Part shown: positions 1 to 8,211 of the stretch, in pieces
How the letters are laid out: each line of letters begins with the position of its first letter
Position numbering within the stretch: position 1 is the stretch's first letter
Assembly: GCA_024364805.1 (NCBI GenBank)
Contig: CM044515.1
Coordinates: forward strand, 73,732,519 to 73,757,554
Direction of reading: 5' to 3'
Source of the DNA: Euprymna scolopes
Lineage: Eukaryota; Mollusca; Cephalopoda; Sepiida; Sepiolidae
Length of the DNA stretch: 25,036 bases
Program-made: the position numbers and the translations under genes
Notes under the pieces: generated by a model
Seen by the model: only the letters and a program-made list of their open reading frames with translations
What the model was told of the DNA's origin: nothing
The model's database searches: none

Positions 1-30
<30 letters not shown>
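1..30. repeat. (AG)n microsatellite
   Basis: Fifteen uninterrupted AG units start the window. The tract may extend upstream beyond the edge. Confidence 0.98.
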
Positions 31-35
<5 letters not shown>

Positions 36-225
36 ACTGAGAAAATCTCTGATCTTCGCTTTTAGCAAATGATAATACATTTTGACTGATTACAGGCAAA
101 AATTGGCTTACACAAATTTTCTATTCGAGGATTTCTTTGTCTAAAAGAGTGTTCGAATAAATTATCACACTTTTTATTTGCTTTTGTTTACATTATGCGT
201 TACTGATAAACTGAGAGAACTCGTT

Positions 226-290
226 TCGTTCTGTAGAATAGCATTGCTTTGCGCTAAATAAAAACCGTTATCTATCCCTACACAAACATA
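226..290. repeat. Direct repeat copy 1 flanking the hAT-like element
   Basis: About 65 bp here recur at about 694-760 in the same orientation at roughly 75-80% identity by eye. Shared landmarks are TGTAGAATAG, TTTRCGCTAA and CCGTTAT. The two copies bracket the hAT-like element that begins at 302. Either the element landed between tandem copies, or the repeats belong to a larger composite element. Confidence 0.6.
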
Positions 291-301
291 TATGTATATA
301 C

Positions 302-690
302 TAGTGTTGGGACGATTACTCGAAGTAGAAAATCGAAAAAAAATTGGAACTTTCAGAGCGTATCGGAATCGGAAAATTTTGTGCTAATTTTCCACTGCTA
401 TTGTTTCTTGTTAGCTTTTGTTTAAAACATCATTTTCCCATTGCTGGTACTAATAATGAAATGATAAATATTTATTGATTTTAAACATCAAGTAAAACTA
501 AAACCTATAGATCACCCCCCCTCCACACATATGTGTATTACTGCATTTTCGAAAAAATGGGTTTCTTTCATCCTCATAAGAAAGAAAACACCACGACCAA
601 CAACTCTCTCACAATACATATATAGATATTTAAAAAGTGTCGGAATCAGTATCGATAATTGTATTGGAATCGGTAAAAATACAGTACTTT
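302..690 (+). mobile_element. hAT-like non-autonomous element, right end missing
   Basis: The left terminus reads TAGTGTTGGGACGATTAC, a start typical of hAT terminal inverted repeats. The body is rich in TCGGAATCGG-type motifs. On the minus strand the element at 20973-21376 shares the same landmarks in the same order: the terminus, the TCGGAATCGG block, AAATATTTATTGATTT, and GGAATCGGTAAAAATAC near the far end. The matching right terminus is not found; the copy breaks off near 690, just before the second flanking direct repeat. No transposase is encoded. It is probably an old MITE mobilised by an absent hAT transposase. Confidence 0.6.
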
Positions 691-693
691 ACA

Positions 694-760
694 TCGTTTT
701 TGTAGAATAGTATTGATTTACGCTAAGTAAATGCCGTTATTTAACTAGCTAATAAAAACG
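694..760. repeat. Direct repeat copy 2 flanking the hAT-like element
   Basis: This is the partner of 226-290 in the same orientation, and it begins where homology to the hAT-like element stops. Confidence 0.6.
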
Positions 761-1492
761 TATATCGATACTCCTACAAATCTGTTTTTTTTATATTCAT
801 ATTGAAAACATTTCTTTCTATTTATTTAAAAGGAAAATACAACTTTGTTATATATGGGCTGTGGAATTGCATTTATCTGCAAAAGTTCTTGCTAATTTGA
901 ATATTCTTTTAAACATTCATTTTAAGATTAGTTTTTCGGTTTTCTTATAGAATGATCATCTTTACGTGTAATTATATTCATGCAGATATTCTACATGATT
1001 TATACTTGCGAATATTTGTGTAAAAAGGTTATAGAAAACACAAACCTCTTTATATATATATTTATGTATGCGTATGTAAGCCATTTTGTATGCGTATGCG
1101 TATGTAAGCCATTTTGTTTAAACTTTAAAATCATTACTATATATTGGGTCCAATATCCCTATATATATAAAATGAACTCATTTTCCCTATAATTTTTACC
1201 TTAATAGGATTAAAAATCAAGGCATTTAATGTAAATGTAATATGCACATCTGCAGCACAATATCTGAGGTGTGTCATAGGAATACTCGTATTACCTCACA
1301 ACTTCCTCGATAATCGTAGATTCCTATATTTTTTCTGCTGAGAGTTCACTGCCAAAATCGGTTAAAATCAATGGAAGTAGTAATTTGTTTTTCTCTCTAA
1401 TTAATTCCTCCTTCCCCCGCCACCACTTACACCGTTGCGGGATCGTTCACAAGGGACAGTTACGAAGGAATGTCGGTTTCGGTTCTCTGTAC
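761..1492. other. Unassigned AT-rich stretch
   Basis: No gene or known element is recognised. A perfect 24-bp direct duplication lies at 1066-1089 and 1094-1117 (both copies start GTATGCGTATG). A 70-codon plus-strand frame at 980-1192 spans this duplication and is compositionally meaningless. Confidence 0.6.
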
Positions 1493-1583
1493 TTTGTAGT
1501 TGCTTAAAAACCTGGAATGGAATTTTCCCGTGCCTTTCCGTTCTATGCTTTCTATTGTGTGAAACGCACCACAGAATTAACCG
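1493..1583. repeat. Dispersed repeat, copy 1 of a ~90-bp unit
   Basis: The segment recurs at 1739-1829 in the same orientation. Shared motifs include TTTGTAGTTGCTTAAAAA, CTTTCYRTTCT, TGCTTTCTA, GAAACGCACCA and TTAACCG. The short minus-strand frames at 1401-1601 and 1719-1910 look alike because they translate these two copies, so their similarity is not evidence of a protein family. The element class is not recognised; it may be internal to the Helitron whose end lies at 2129. Confidence 0.75.
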
Positions 1584-1738
1584 ATAGCGACATTCCCACA
1601 AATATTAATTCTCACCCTACGCTTACTCTTACGTTGCTTAATTAACATTTTTTCCCAACATTTTTACACTAAAAAAAATTCGTTCCATTTCTTTTTTATA
1701 AAATAAACATATAAAACATCATTTCTGTTTTATTTCGT

Positions 1739-1829
1739 TTTGTAGTTGCTTAAAAAACAGGAATGAAATTTTAACGTTCCTTTTCGTTCTTTGCTTTCTA
1801 CTGGGCGAAACGCACCATGGACTTAACCG
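1739..1829. repeat. Dispersed repeat, copy 2 of a ~90-bp unit
   Basis: Second copy of the unit at 1493-1583, offset by 246 bp. It is followed by a T-rich tract with several pure T runs up to about 2030. Confidence 0.75.
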
Positions 1830-2039
1830 GATCAAAGGGTTATTTATGCCATTTTTTTCACTTTTCGCTGTGTTTTTTTTTGTTTTTGTTTTCCCGAACA
1901 CGTTCATCATTCCCCCCCCCCCTGATTTTTGCTTTTTGTTTTTCCGATTTCTTTTTTAAAGAAGTTTTACGTTTGTTCGCTGTTTTTTTTTTCGATTTTT
2001 TTAAAGAAATTTAACATCGTTTTTTTAATATTTAATAAA

Positions 2040-2129
2040 GGTTATTACTTCGCTTATTCTTTACTTTACCCCCACCCTCCTTACACACACACCTTCAAAC
2101 ACCCGAGCAACGCCGGTTACCCCCGCTAG
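2040..2129 (+). mobile_element. Helitron 3' terminus (degenerate)
   Basis: The end reads ACCCGAGCAACGCCGG, then a short C-rich spacer and CTAG followed by T at 2130. A GC-rich imperfect hairpin about 10 nt before CTRR, inserted before T, is the hallmark of Helitron 3' ends. The hairpin stem has mismatches, so the copy is old. The matching 5' end (TC...) was not located upstream, so only the terminus is annotated and the left limit is nominal. Confidence 0.6.
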
Positions 2130-2196
2130 TGATATAATAATAAATACAGAAAGCTGCATAATTCAAAATATTATATTTCAGCGTATTTTACGCTAA

Positions 2197-2221
2197 TATC
2201 TATCTATCTATCTATCTATCC

Positions 2222-2255
<34 letters not shown>

Positions 2256-2282
2256 ATCTCTCTCTCTCTCTATATATATATA
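2197..2282. repeat. Compound microsatellite (ATCT)n(CT)n(TA)n
   Basis: Tetranucleotide ATCT units with one interruption grade into CT and then TA dinucleotides. The tetra-to-dinucleotide architecture is the same as the site where the mariner at 10759 inserted. Confidence 0.95.
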
Positions 2283-2284
2283 CG

Positions 2285-2433
2285 TTTAATGATAAAGAAT
2301 TTATTGTTTGAAAAAGGAATATATAGGGGAAAAATATGTTTATTGCCATTATTGAAAATCCATGGATTAAGGAAATAAACATAATTTTTCTCTCTATATT
2401 CCTTGTTTCAAACAATAAATTATTAACTTAAAT
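2285..2433. mobile_element. Foldback (palindromic) element, ~60-bp arms
   Basis: The left arm at about 2285-2347 and the right arm at about 2371-2433 are near-perfect reverse complements: TTTATTGTTTGAAA against TTTCAAACAATAAA, with matching ATATTCC and AAACATA blocks. A loop of about 23 bp separates them. There is no coding capacity and no clear target duplication. It is probably a MITE or foldback element; a transcript would form a long, mostly paired hairpin. Confidence 0.8.
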
Positions 2434-2602
2434 ATATGTGTATATGTTTTGATTCAGAGAATTTAACTTTAATCATTAAACTTATATGTTGCTCTAATTT
2501 TTAAATATTGAGCTTTACCTTTTTGGCTAGGATTATCCTGAAAGTATTACCTTAATGTAATATCTGACAAGATAATTCACTTGATCTCAAATCTGTGACT
2601 TA

Positions 2603-2603
2603 T

Positions 2604-2676
<73 letters not shown>
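2603..2676. repeat. (TA)n microsatellite
   Basis: About 36 TA units. The YIYIY reading frame across it is an artefact. Confidence 0.97.
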
Positions 2677-2682
<6 letters not shown>

Positions 2683-2760
2683 ATATGTATTTTGCAAAAA
2701 TGGTAATTTGTAAAAACCTGAAGAAAGTGCTCAATACTATTACAGAGAAAATATATGCTT

Positions 2761-2925
2761 TATTTTTTATTACCGCTTTATCTGTTTAGTTACATATGTT
2801 TCTGTTACCGAATCCTATTAACGTTCCAGTAACTTCATCAGACATTGATGAAGTTACTGGATCGTTAATACGATTAGGTAACCGAAACATGTGTAACTAA
2901 ACAGATAAAACAGTAATAAAAATAA

Positions 2926-2926
<1 letters not shown>
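2761..2926. mobile_element. Near-perfect palindrome with hammerhead-like cores on both strands
   Basis: Arms at 2761-2840 and 2846-2926 pair across a 5-nt loop, and the innermost 15 bp are perfect. On the plus strand, TTGATGA (2845-2851) is followed by a stem closed by GTTAC/GTAAC (2853-2857 with 2878-2882), with ATCG/CGAT further inside, then GAAA at 2884-2887. On the minus strand, CTGATGA (complement of 2835-2841) is followed by GTTAC...GTAAC and then GAAA (complement of 2799-2802). This matches the CUGANGA-stem II-GAAA order of hammerhead ribozymes, which Penelope-like elements often carry in their terminal repeats. A palindrome made of two head-to-head terminal repeats would explain the layout. 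No reverse transcriptase is visible nearby. Confidence 0.7.

Positions 2927-2958
<32 letters not shown>
2926..2958. repeat. (CA)n(TA)n microsatellite
   Basis: CA units running into TA units, abutting the outer end of the palindrome; possibly the tail of that element. Confidence 0.95.
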
Positions 2959-2959
<1 letters not shown>

Positions 2960-3398
2960 CCGATGTTAACTTTCAAAATGAAAATTCTGTTCTAGTTTCA
3001 TTCTTATTCGTGTTTAAATAATCTCAGAAATTCATAAAAGTTAATTTAAGAAATGACTTTCAACGGGAATCTGCTCCCCGCCGTTTCGTGCAATGCGAAC
3101 GTTTCTTAAATCTGGTCAAATCGATATTTCTATGAATAAATTTTCCAAGAGTAATTAAAATACTGTTTTCGCCATTCGCCGCGTAATAAGTTCGTATCCT
3201 ATTATTTATTTTAGTGTCGTTTTCTAATTAGACTTTTCGAGTGACACGTCTACAATAATGTCAGGTGAAATCGATTTCTGCATTGCAAATTACAGATGAC
3301 GGATTAATTAGTGAGGCCAATTTGTCACTTAAAAAAACTTTAGAAAACGCATCAGGATTTAATCGGTACAAATACTAGTTGCAAAACCCTTTATCTCT
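2959..3398. other. Unassigned stretch without recognisable features
   Basis: Moderately AT-rich unique-looking sequence with some CpG. No open frame, terminal repeat or RNA gene was recognised. Confidence 0.5.
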
Positions 3399-3540
3399 TC
3401 TTATATATAAAGGGCATCTGGTCTGTGTGTGTGACTTAGTTCCCTATGTACTCCAAACCGGCTGGACAGATTCTTAATGAAATTTGACTCAAATATACTT
3501 TATATATCTGGGAGTGTTCATATACTTTATATATCTGGGG
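3399..3540 (+). mobile_element. Helitron 5' terminus
   Basis: The sequence begins TCTTATATATAAAGGGCATC and runs through a TGTGTG block into ACCGGCTGGACAGATTCTTA and TGAAATTTGAC. Helitron 5' ends in many invertebrates start with TC and a TATATAAA block, followed by a conserved motif resembling 'ACCGCTGGACCGATTTTGATGAAATTTG'. A local duplication of about 30 bp (two copies of ATACTTTATATATCTGGG) lies inside. No RepHel protein follows, so it is a non-autonomous or truncated copy; its 3' end was not found. Confidence 0.65.
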
Positions 3541-4252
3541 GGGTTTATCGGAATGTCTCCGATAAGTATCAAAAATCGATAATCGAAAATATCTGATTAA
3601 ACAAGAAACAGTTCGCGTTTAACTAAAGTTCACACTTTTATATAGTCTAACATCACTAGTGAATTTGAGAAGTTTTAGTACTGCAGATGCAGAAAGGATT
3701 GGCGTTAAAAATCAACAGTAGCCTTTTTGATATAACAGGGGCACGTTCGAAGTGAATCTAGGAATTTCTAGATAAACATCGATTATGTAAATACATCGGG
3801 TGATGATCCTAATGCTACATGTATTAATGGCGTAATCACAAAAGAGGATAGCTTTTTGATGCACGTAGATTGTTGAAAGTTAGAGTTTGGTTGCTGTTGG
3901 AGAAAAACAGTCTAGAGAACTAGCGTGCAACTTTCCATTGAGGAAAAATCCATGGTTCATCTTTATTATTTTTTGAGGGAAAGCTGCAAAGAAGATTCAT
4001 CTCAAAGAACCAAAAAGTCTCGGGTTGTATTTCAGCAACTTTATTACAGATGTTTCCTCATTGGAAAATTGCAAGCTGGTTTCACGTTCTTACATTTGAT
4101 AGGCATTGGACCTCTCGCTTCCCTGGGTGTTTCGAGTTATTAAAACCGGTCGGCTTGACTGTCTGTCTGTCTTCAACGACTACTAAACTAATTCCCTAAC
4201 TCACTATAATCCACGTCACTCAAAAAGAAAACCCCAAAAAACATATCCATTT
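3541..4252. other. Unassigned stretch, possibly Helitron interior
   Basis: It contains a 72-codon plus-strand frame (3925-4143) that resembles no family I know, with no clear start context or splice signals. A TGTCTGTCTGTC run lies near 4160. The stretch could be internal sequence of the Helitron starting at 3399. Confidence 0.4.
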
Positions 4253-4260
4253 ATGATTAC

Positions 4261-4422
4261 TAGGGCCGTGACAATAGATTATTCTTTTCATGCTTTAGAC
4301 CCCGGTAAGACACAGTCAATTAACTGAGAACCACATCAGTCTATATAAAAACGTATAAGATATTAACGGATATATACTCAAGAGTAAAACCATGAAAAGA
4401 ATATTCTGTTGTCACAGCCCTA
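4261..4422. mobile_element. Complete 162-bp hAT-type MITE
   Basis: The terminal inverted repeats read TAGGGCCGTGACAATAGA on the left and TAGGGCTGTGACAACAGA on the right strand. They extend about 32 bp, to TATTCTTTTCATG, with few mismatches. Flanking 8-bp target duplications are ATGATTAC (4253-4260) and GTGATTAC (4423-4430), matching at 7 of 8 positions. An 8-bp duplication plus TAGGG-type ends points to hAT. No coding capacity. Confidence 0.85.
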
Positions 4423-4430
4423 GTGATTAC

Positions 4431-4802
4431 ATAATCGATAAAATTCACTCTCTTTTATACAATATTTTATTCTAAATACTGACATTTCAATTAGACTACT
4501 ACCATTACGTTTACAGTAATCGATGATCCTATCAGGTAAGGATGATATATGTTTACAAAATGATTTGTGTGCACAAATAAAAATAAACACATTTAAGATG
4601 ATTTGTGTCTATAAAAATCAACTGATATTGCCAGAAAATGTAATCGGTTTTGTCAAAAGATCTGATTCTGTCAAATCAACTTAGTACAAAAACTAGACCT
4701 GCTGGTCAGAAATAGACGCCATTTCCAGATTCAACAATTCAAAAATATGTTTAATCAGTTGTAGTAATCTGAACAGCAAACAAAAAGTAAAAAAAAATGT
4801 TG

Positions 4803-4808
<6 letters not shown>
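4431..4808. other. Unassigned stretch
   Basis: AT-rich sequence with no recognised gene or element. Two GATTTGTGT-containing segments near 4562 and 4600 suggest a small imperfect local duplication. Confidence 0.5.
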
Positions 4809-4854
<46 letters not shown>

Positions 4855-5150
4855 TAACAATAACAACAACAACAATAATAATAATAATAATAATTATAAT
4901 AATAACAATAACAATAACAACAACAACAACAATAATAATAATAATAGTAATAATAATAATAACAACAACAATACTACTACTACTACTAATAATAATAATA
5001 ACAATAATAATAACAATAATAATAGAAATAACAACAACAATAATAATAATATTAATAATAGTAATAACAACAACAATTCTACTGCTACTACTACTACTAC
5101 TACTACTACTAATAATAATAATAACAATAATAATAATGATAACAATAGTA
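4809..5150. repeat. Long (AAT)n/(AAC)n/(ACT)n trinucleotide tract
   Basis: About 340 bp of imperfect trinucleotide repeat, mostly AAT with AAC and ACT variants. Long minus-strand frames of poly-I, V and L are translation artefacts. It directly abuts the 5' side of a truncated LINE 3' UTR, consistent with an AAT target for that LINE. Confidence 0.97.
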
Positions 5151-5152
5151 AT

Positions 5153-5560
5153 GACATGAAACGCCACATAGAACCAAGAACATTGAAGCCACATATCTAT
5201 AAGTTCTCTAACCCGACCCCATCCCCACCCATGACCGCATTACTGTCCCTCTCCCCAAAAAACAAACAGCCAAGTAAAGTCAAGGATGAACAAAAAACTG
5301 AGGAGAGAGCACTGACCAGATCTTCTCTGGATAAGTACAAATAGAACTGGAACCTTGGGGAGGCGTATTGCCACTCAAATTCCAGTGAAGACCGATAGCC
5401 GCTGCCAACAAGAAATCAATAGCAAGTAGCTATTGCGATAATGCAAATTTATTCGCAAATACTATCAAAAGAGGTGGAGAGTACTAGAAATCTGAGGAGA
5501 CTTGTTGTCACTCAGCTTCCAGGGAACAGCACAGGCCGGTTTCAAGGAGAAATCTTTAAT
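5153..5560 (+). mobile_element. R4/Dong-like LINE, 3' UTR copy A (5'-truncated)
   Basis: About 400 bp align in order with the 3' UTR at 16323-16740. Shared blocks include ACATTGAAGCC, CATATCTATAAG, GAGAGAGCACTGACCAGA, TCCAGTGAAGACC and GACTTGTTGTCACTCAGC. This copy starts about 40 bp downstream of the ORF stop of copy B, so it carries no coding sequence. It is preceded by one (AAT)n tract and followed by another, as expected for a LINE that targets TAA/AAT repeats. The 62- and 86-codon frames inside it are UTR noise. Confidence 0.85.
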
Positions 5561-5564
5561 AAAC

Positions 5565-5580
5565 TATTAATAATATTATT

Positions 5581-5647
<67 letters not shown>

Positions 5648-5690
5648 TTAATAATAATAATAATAATAATAATAAGTATAATAAAAATAA
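5565..5690. repeat. (AAT)n tract, 3' tail or target of LINE copy A
   Basis: About 120 bp of nearly pure AAT units directly after the LINE 3' UTR. Confidence 0.97.
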
Positions 5691-5759
5691 TAATCAACTA
5701 GCACACCTTTCGAAACCAACAATATAACACAGAGTCTGGAGCTAACATTCATTTGAGAT

Positions 5760-5945
5760 CATTTCTACATTCTAGGACCGTGTCCCGTATATATTGTATT
5801 AATGCCTCAATGTCGATCGAACGGATCCCATAATACTTACTTCACACCTTGTCACACCAGAGGCCCCTACACAATTTCAGCCAGATCGGCCTAGTAGTTT
5901 CCGAAAAAAAAGTGGAACGTACTGGTAGACAGCCCAAGAGAAATA
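5760..5945 (+). mobile_element. Possible retroelement 3'-end fragment
   Basis: The segment CACAATTTCAGCCAGATCGG-CCTAGTAGTTTCCGA, followed by GTGGAACGTACTGGTAGACAG, resembles the conserved 3' ends of many RTE-type and related elements ('...ATTTCAGCCAGATCGGTC...GTAGTTTCCGAG...ACAGACAGACAG'). Only this pattern supports the call; limits are approximate and the family is not determined. Confidence 0.35.
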
Positions 5946-6358
5946 TAGTATAGATGGTTCACTACCTACCGAAGTCAAAGTACTATGTTGTTGGTGGCAT
6001 TAAGATGACGTATGTATTATTCTTTGTTGTTCGTATTAGGAATAGTCTTAGTGTATCCATGCGTGTGATCATGTTGTGAGATGCTCATATTATATATATT
6101 CATTGTGAGTGTTCATATTGTTTTAGAATGTTCATGTTTGTAAGAGATAGCATATTGGAGAGATAAACAGGGTATATACAAAGAGAGAGACAGTTCTGTA
6201 TATATATATAATAGACAGTGTACATGTTACTACAAGAGCACCAAGCCTGTAATTCAACTAGAAGAGATTTTTGAATATCTTGATAGATAGACTGAGAGAT
6301 AGTGTTACATTTACATTTGACAGTTGTACATATAATATAAACACGTTACCTTTCTCGT
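5946..6358. other. Unassigned AT-rich stretch
   Basis: It contains repeated TGTTCATATTG/TGCTCATATT-like phrases, GAGAGA and TATATA runs and GATAGATAG. No gene or element end was recognised. It may be internal sequence next to the probable LTR that follows. Confidence 0.4.
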
Positions 6359-6716
6359 TGTAATGATGAACACAGAAAGACGGCAGTCATAAAAACACAT
6401 GATGATACGTTTATTTCTTCTTTGACCGGTCGGACATGATTTTGTATTTCAAGGATTCAAAGTTGTTACATGGTTATCTCTAAACCCTCTCGCTTCCAGA
6501 GGGTTCTTTGACTCTAAAGGAGAATCGGTCTGATCTCCTCTGATTCTCTGATCTGACTCCCTTCTCTGGCTTCTCCTAACCGACTGATTCTCATTCTGAC
6601 TTATTTAACTAACTTCATAACTCATGACGTAACTGCATGACCACCGTGCCTCTCAGGCACATGGCATGATAGGCCTCCGTATTTAAGCATGCATTGTTAT
6701 TCACAAGTTTCTAACA
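6359..6716 (-). mobile_element. Probable solo LTR (fossil)
   Basis: Read on the minus strand, the 358-bp block begins TGTTAGAAACTTGTG and ends CATCATTACA, giving 5'-TG...CA-3' ends. An AATAAA signal lies in the last quarter, and the GC-richer R/U5-like middle fits an LTR of a Gypsy-like retrotransposon. No flanking reverse transcriptase, primer-binding site or convincing target duplication was seen. It is best read as an old solo LTR; the assignment rests on composition and ends only. Confidence 0.4.
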
Positions 6717-8207
6717 AAGCTGACCCTCTAACCTAATTTTCGTAACTCACTTCACAAATAACATTTTCCATTGTCCGTTTTTAAATTCCTTATTTTAATT
6801 TTCATTTTTATAACAGAAACAAAATTCATCATTAAATTCCCTTTTTAATAAGCAGATATCCAACTATTTTGTGTGAGCTAAACAATGGCAATTCCACATT
6901 CCTTATTTTCAATAACATTCTGTATTTATTTTAACTTATGATTGGAATTCTCAATTACAAATCTAGCTTCGCAAGTTCGAATCCTTGACTATCCTATTTC
7001 ATATTTACCTACTTACAAGAACAGGCTTCTGTTCTTGTAACAAAAGGCCACTTGAGGATAAGTTTTAATACAATTGCATGTTTGATAATGTAAGGATATT
7101 AGTGAGAATTAAGATGCCAATATGACTTCAACCGTTCCGATTGATTGTCATTTCAATCGTCTAGGCTGATGCTATGTTCAGAAAACCAGCAGGCAAAACT
7201 TTGTTGTGAACATAATTAAGTTAGTGTCTTGAGTAAGTGGTAGATTCAGGCAGCAGTTCTAAAACAAGAAAAGCTATCAGTAAACGAACACATTTTTCCA
7301 GGTATAAAGCAGAATTTTATTACATATAGTACTATAGTTCTAAAGTGTTCTCAAGTCCAGATTGCATTTTTGAAATTCACCACTTGTAACAATACGACTT
7401 TAGTAGGATGTATTCCAATACCTGCTGTAGTTGTCCATTAGAACCTGAAATCATAAAAATTGATCAGTATTCTCAGAAGATGTATAGCGATAACATAATA
7501 AGATTTTACGACGATTATAAATGTCTGTACAAAAAGGTCTGGACACTTATTGAATGCAACTCGTAACTTATTGCTCGCTGTAACTTAATAAGTCAACTCG
7601 TAGCATAGAGATAGGAACAGGAACTTGACCTGGAGATTTTCCACTGGGATAAAACGCAGAGGCATGTGTATGAATTTATTGCCATAAATGTATTTTCATT
7701 TTATTTTTTCATTTTAGTTTTTAGAGAAACCTTTAAAAGAACACACTCAAACAAGGGCTAGGTTGTTTTAGTGCTTCATTAAAAATTGGTAAATTTTTAG
7801 GTTGCATCAGAATACGTTTTTTATTAGAAAGAGTAGAAAATGAACCTGGGGTTTACTTTCGACAGCCTGACAACCATCGCTTTTGTCCTTTAGTATTCAC
7901 ATTCTATGAGAAATGTTTCTGAAAAAGGTGAAAAGAATAGCTATTTTCTGGATCAGAATCTATCCATCAAACACTTATCGTTGGCTAGTTTTTGGTCCTG
8001 AAGTAGTATTTTGTTTAGCTCCTTATATCAAACTTCATGCTTTGTATAGACCGATTTTTATGAAAAACAAATTTAGTATTCGCCATTTTCCCGGTTGTGT
8101 ACATTATGTTATTATCACACGTAAATTCTAGCGAAACGGTCATCGATTCTGTACATCTCAATGTGACCAAATGGCGTGGTACAAGAGTACGAAATTAGAA
8201 TTCGAAG
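6717..8207. other. Unassigned 1.5-kb stretch
   Basis: No gene was recognised. A 72-codon plus-strand frame at 7913-8131 has no recognisable domain. A perfect 12-bp hairpin at 7013-7040 is annotated separately. The rest is ordinary AT-rich sequence. Confidence 0.5.
7013..7040. repeat. Perfect 12-bp hairpin
   Basis: TTACAAGAACAG (7013-7024) and CTGTTCTTGTAA (7029-7040) pair perfectly across the loop GCTT. It could be the core of a decayed palindromic element; no CTRR follows at the right distance for a Helitron end. Confidence 0.85.
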
Positions 8208-8211
8208 AAAC

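Noticed and set aside
4751-5194. Long minus frame of I/V/L repeats
   Set aside because: It is a direct translation of the (AAT)n/(AAC)n tract.
5280-5500. CTGAGGA motifs in the LINE 3' UTR as further hammerheads
   Set aside because: No GAAA follows a pairing stem in either place.
6976-6986. tRNA gene from the B-box-like GTTCGAATCC
   Set aside because: No A box at the right distance and no acceptor or anticodon stems.
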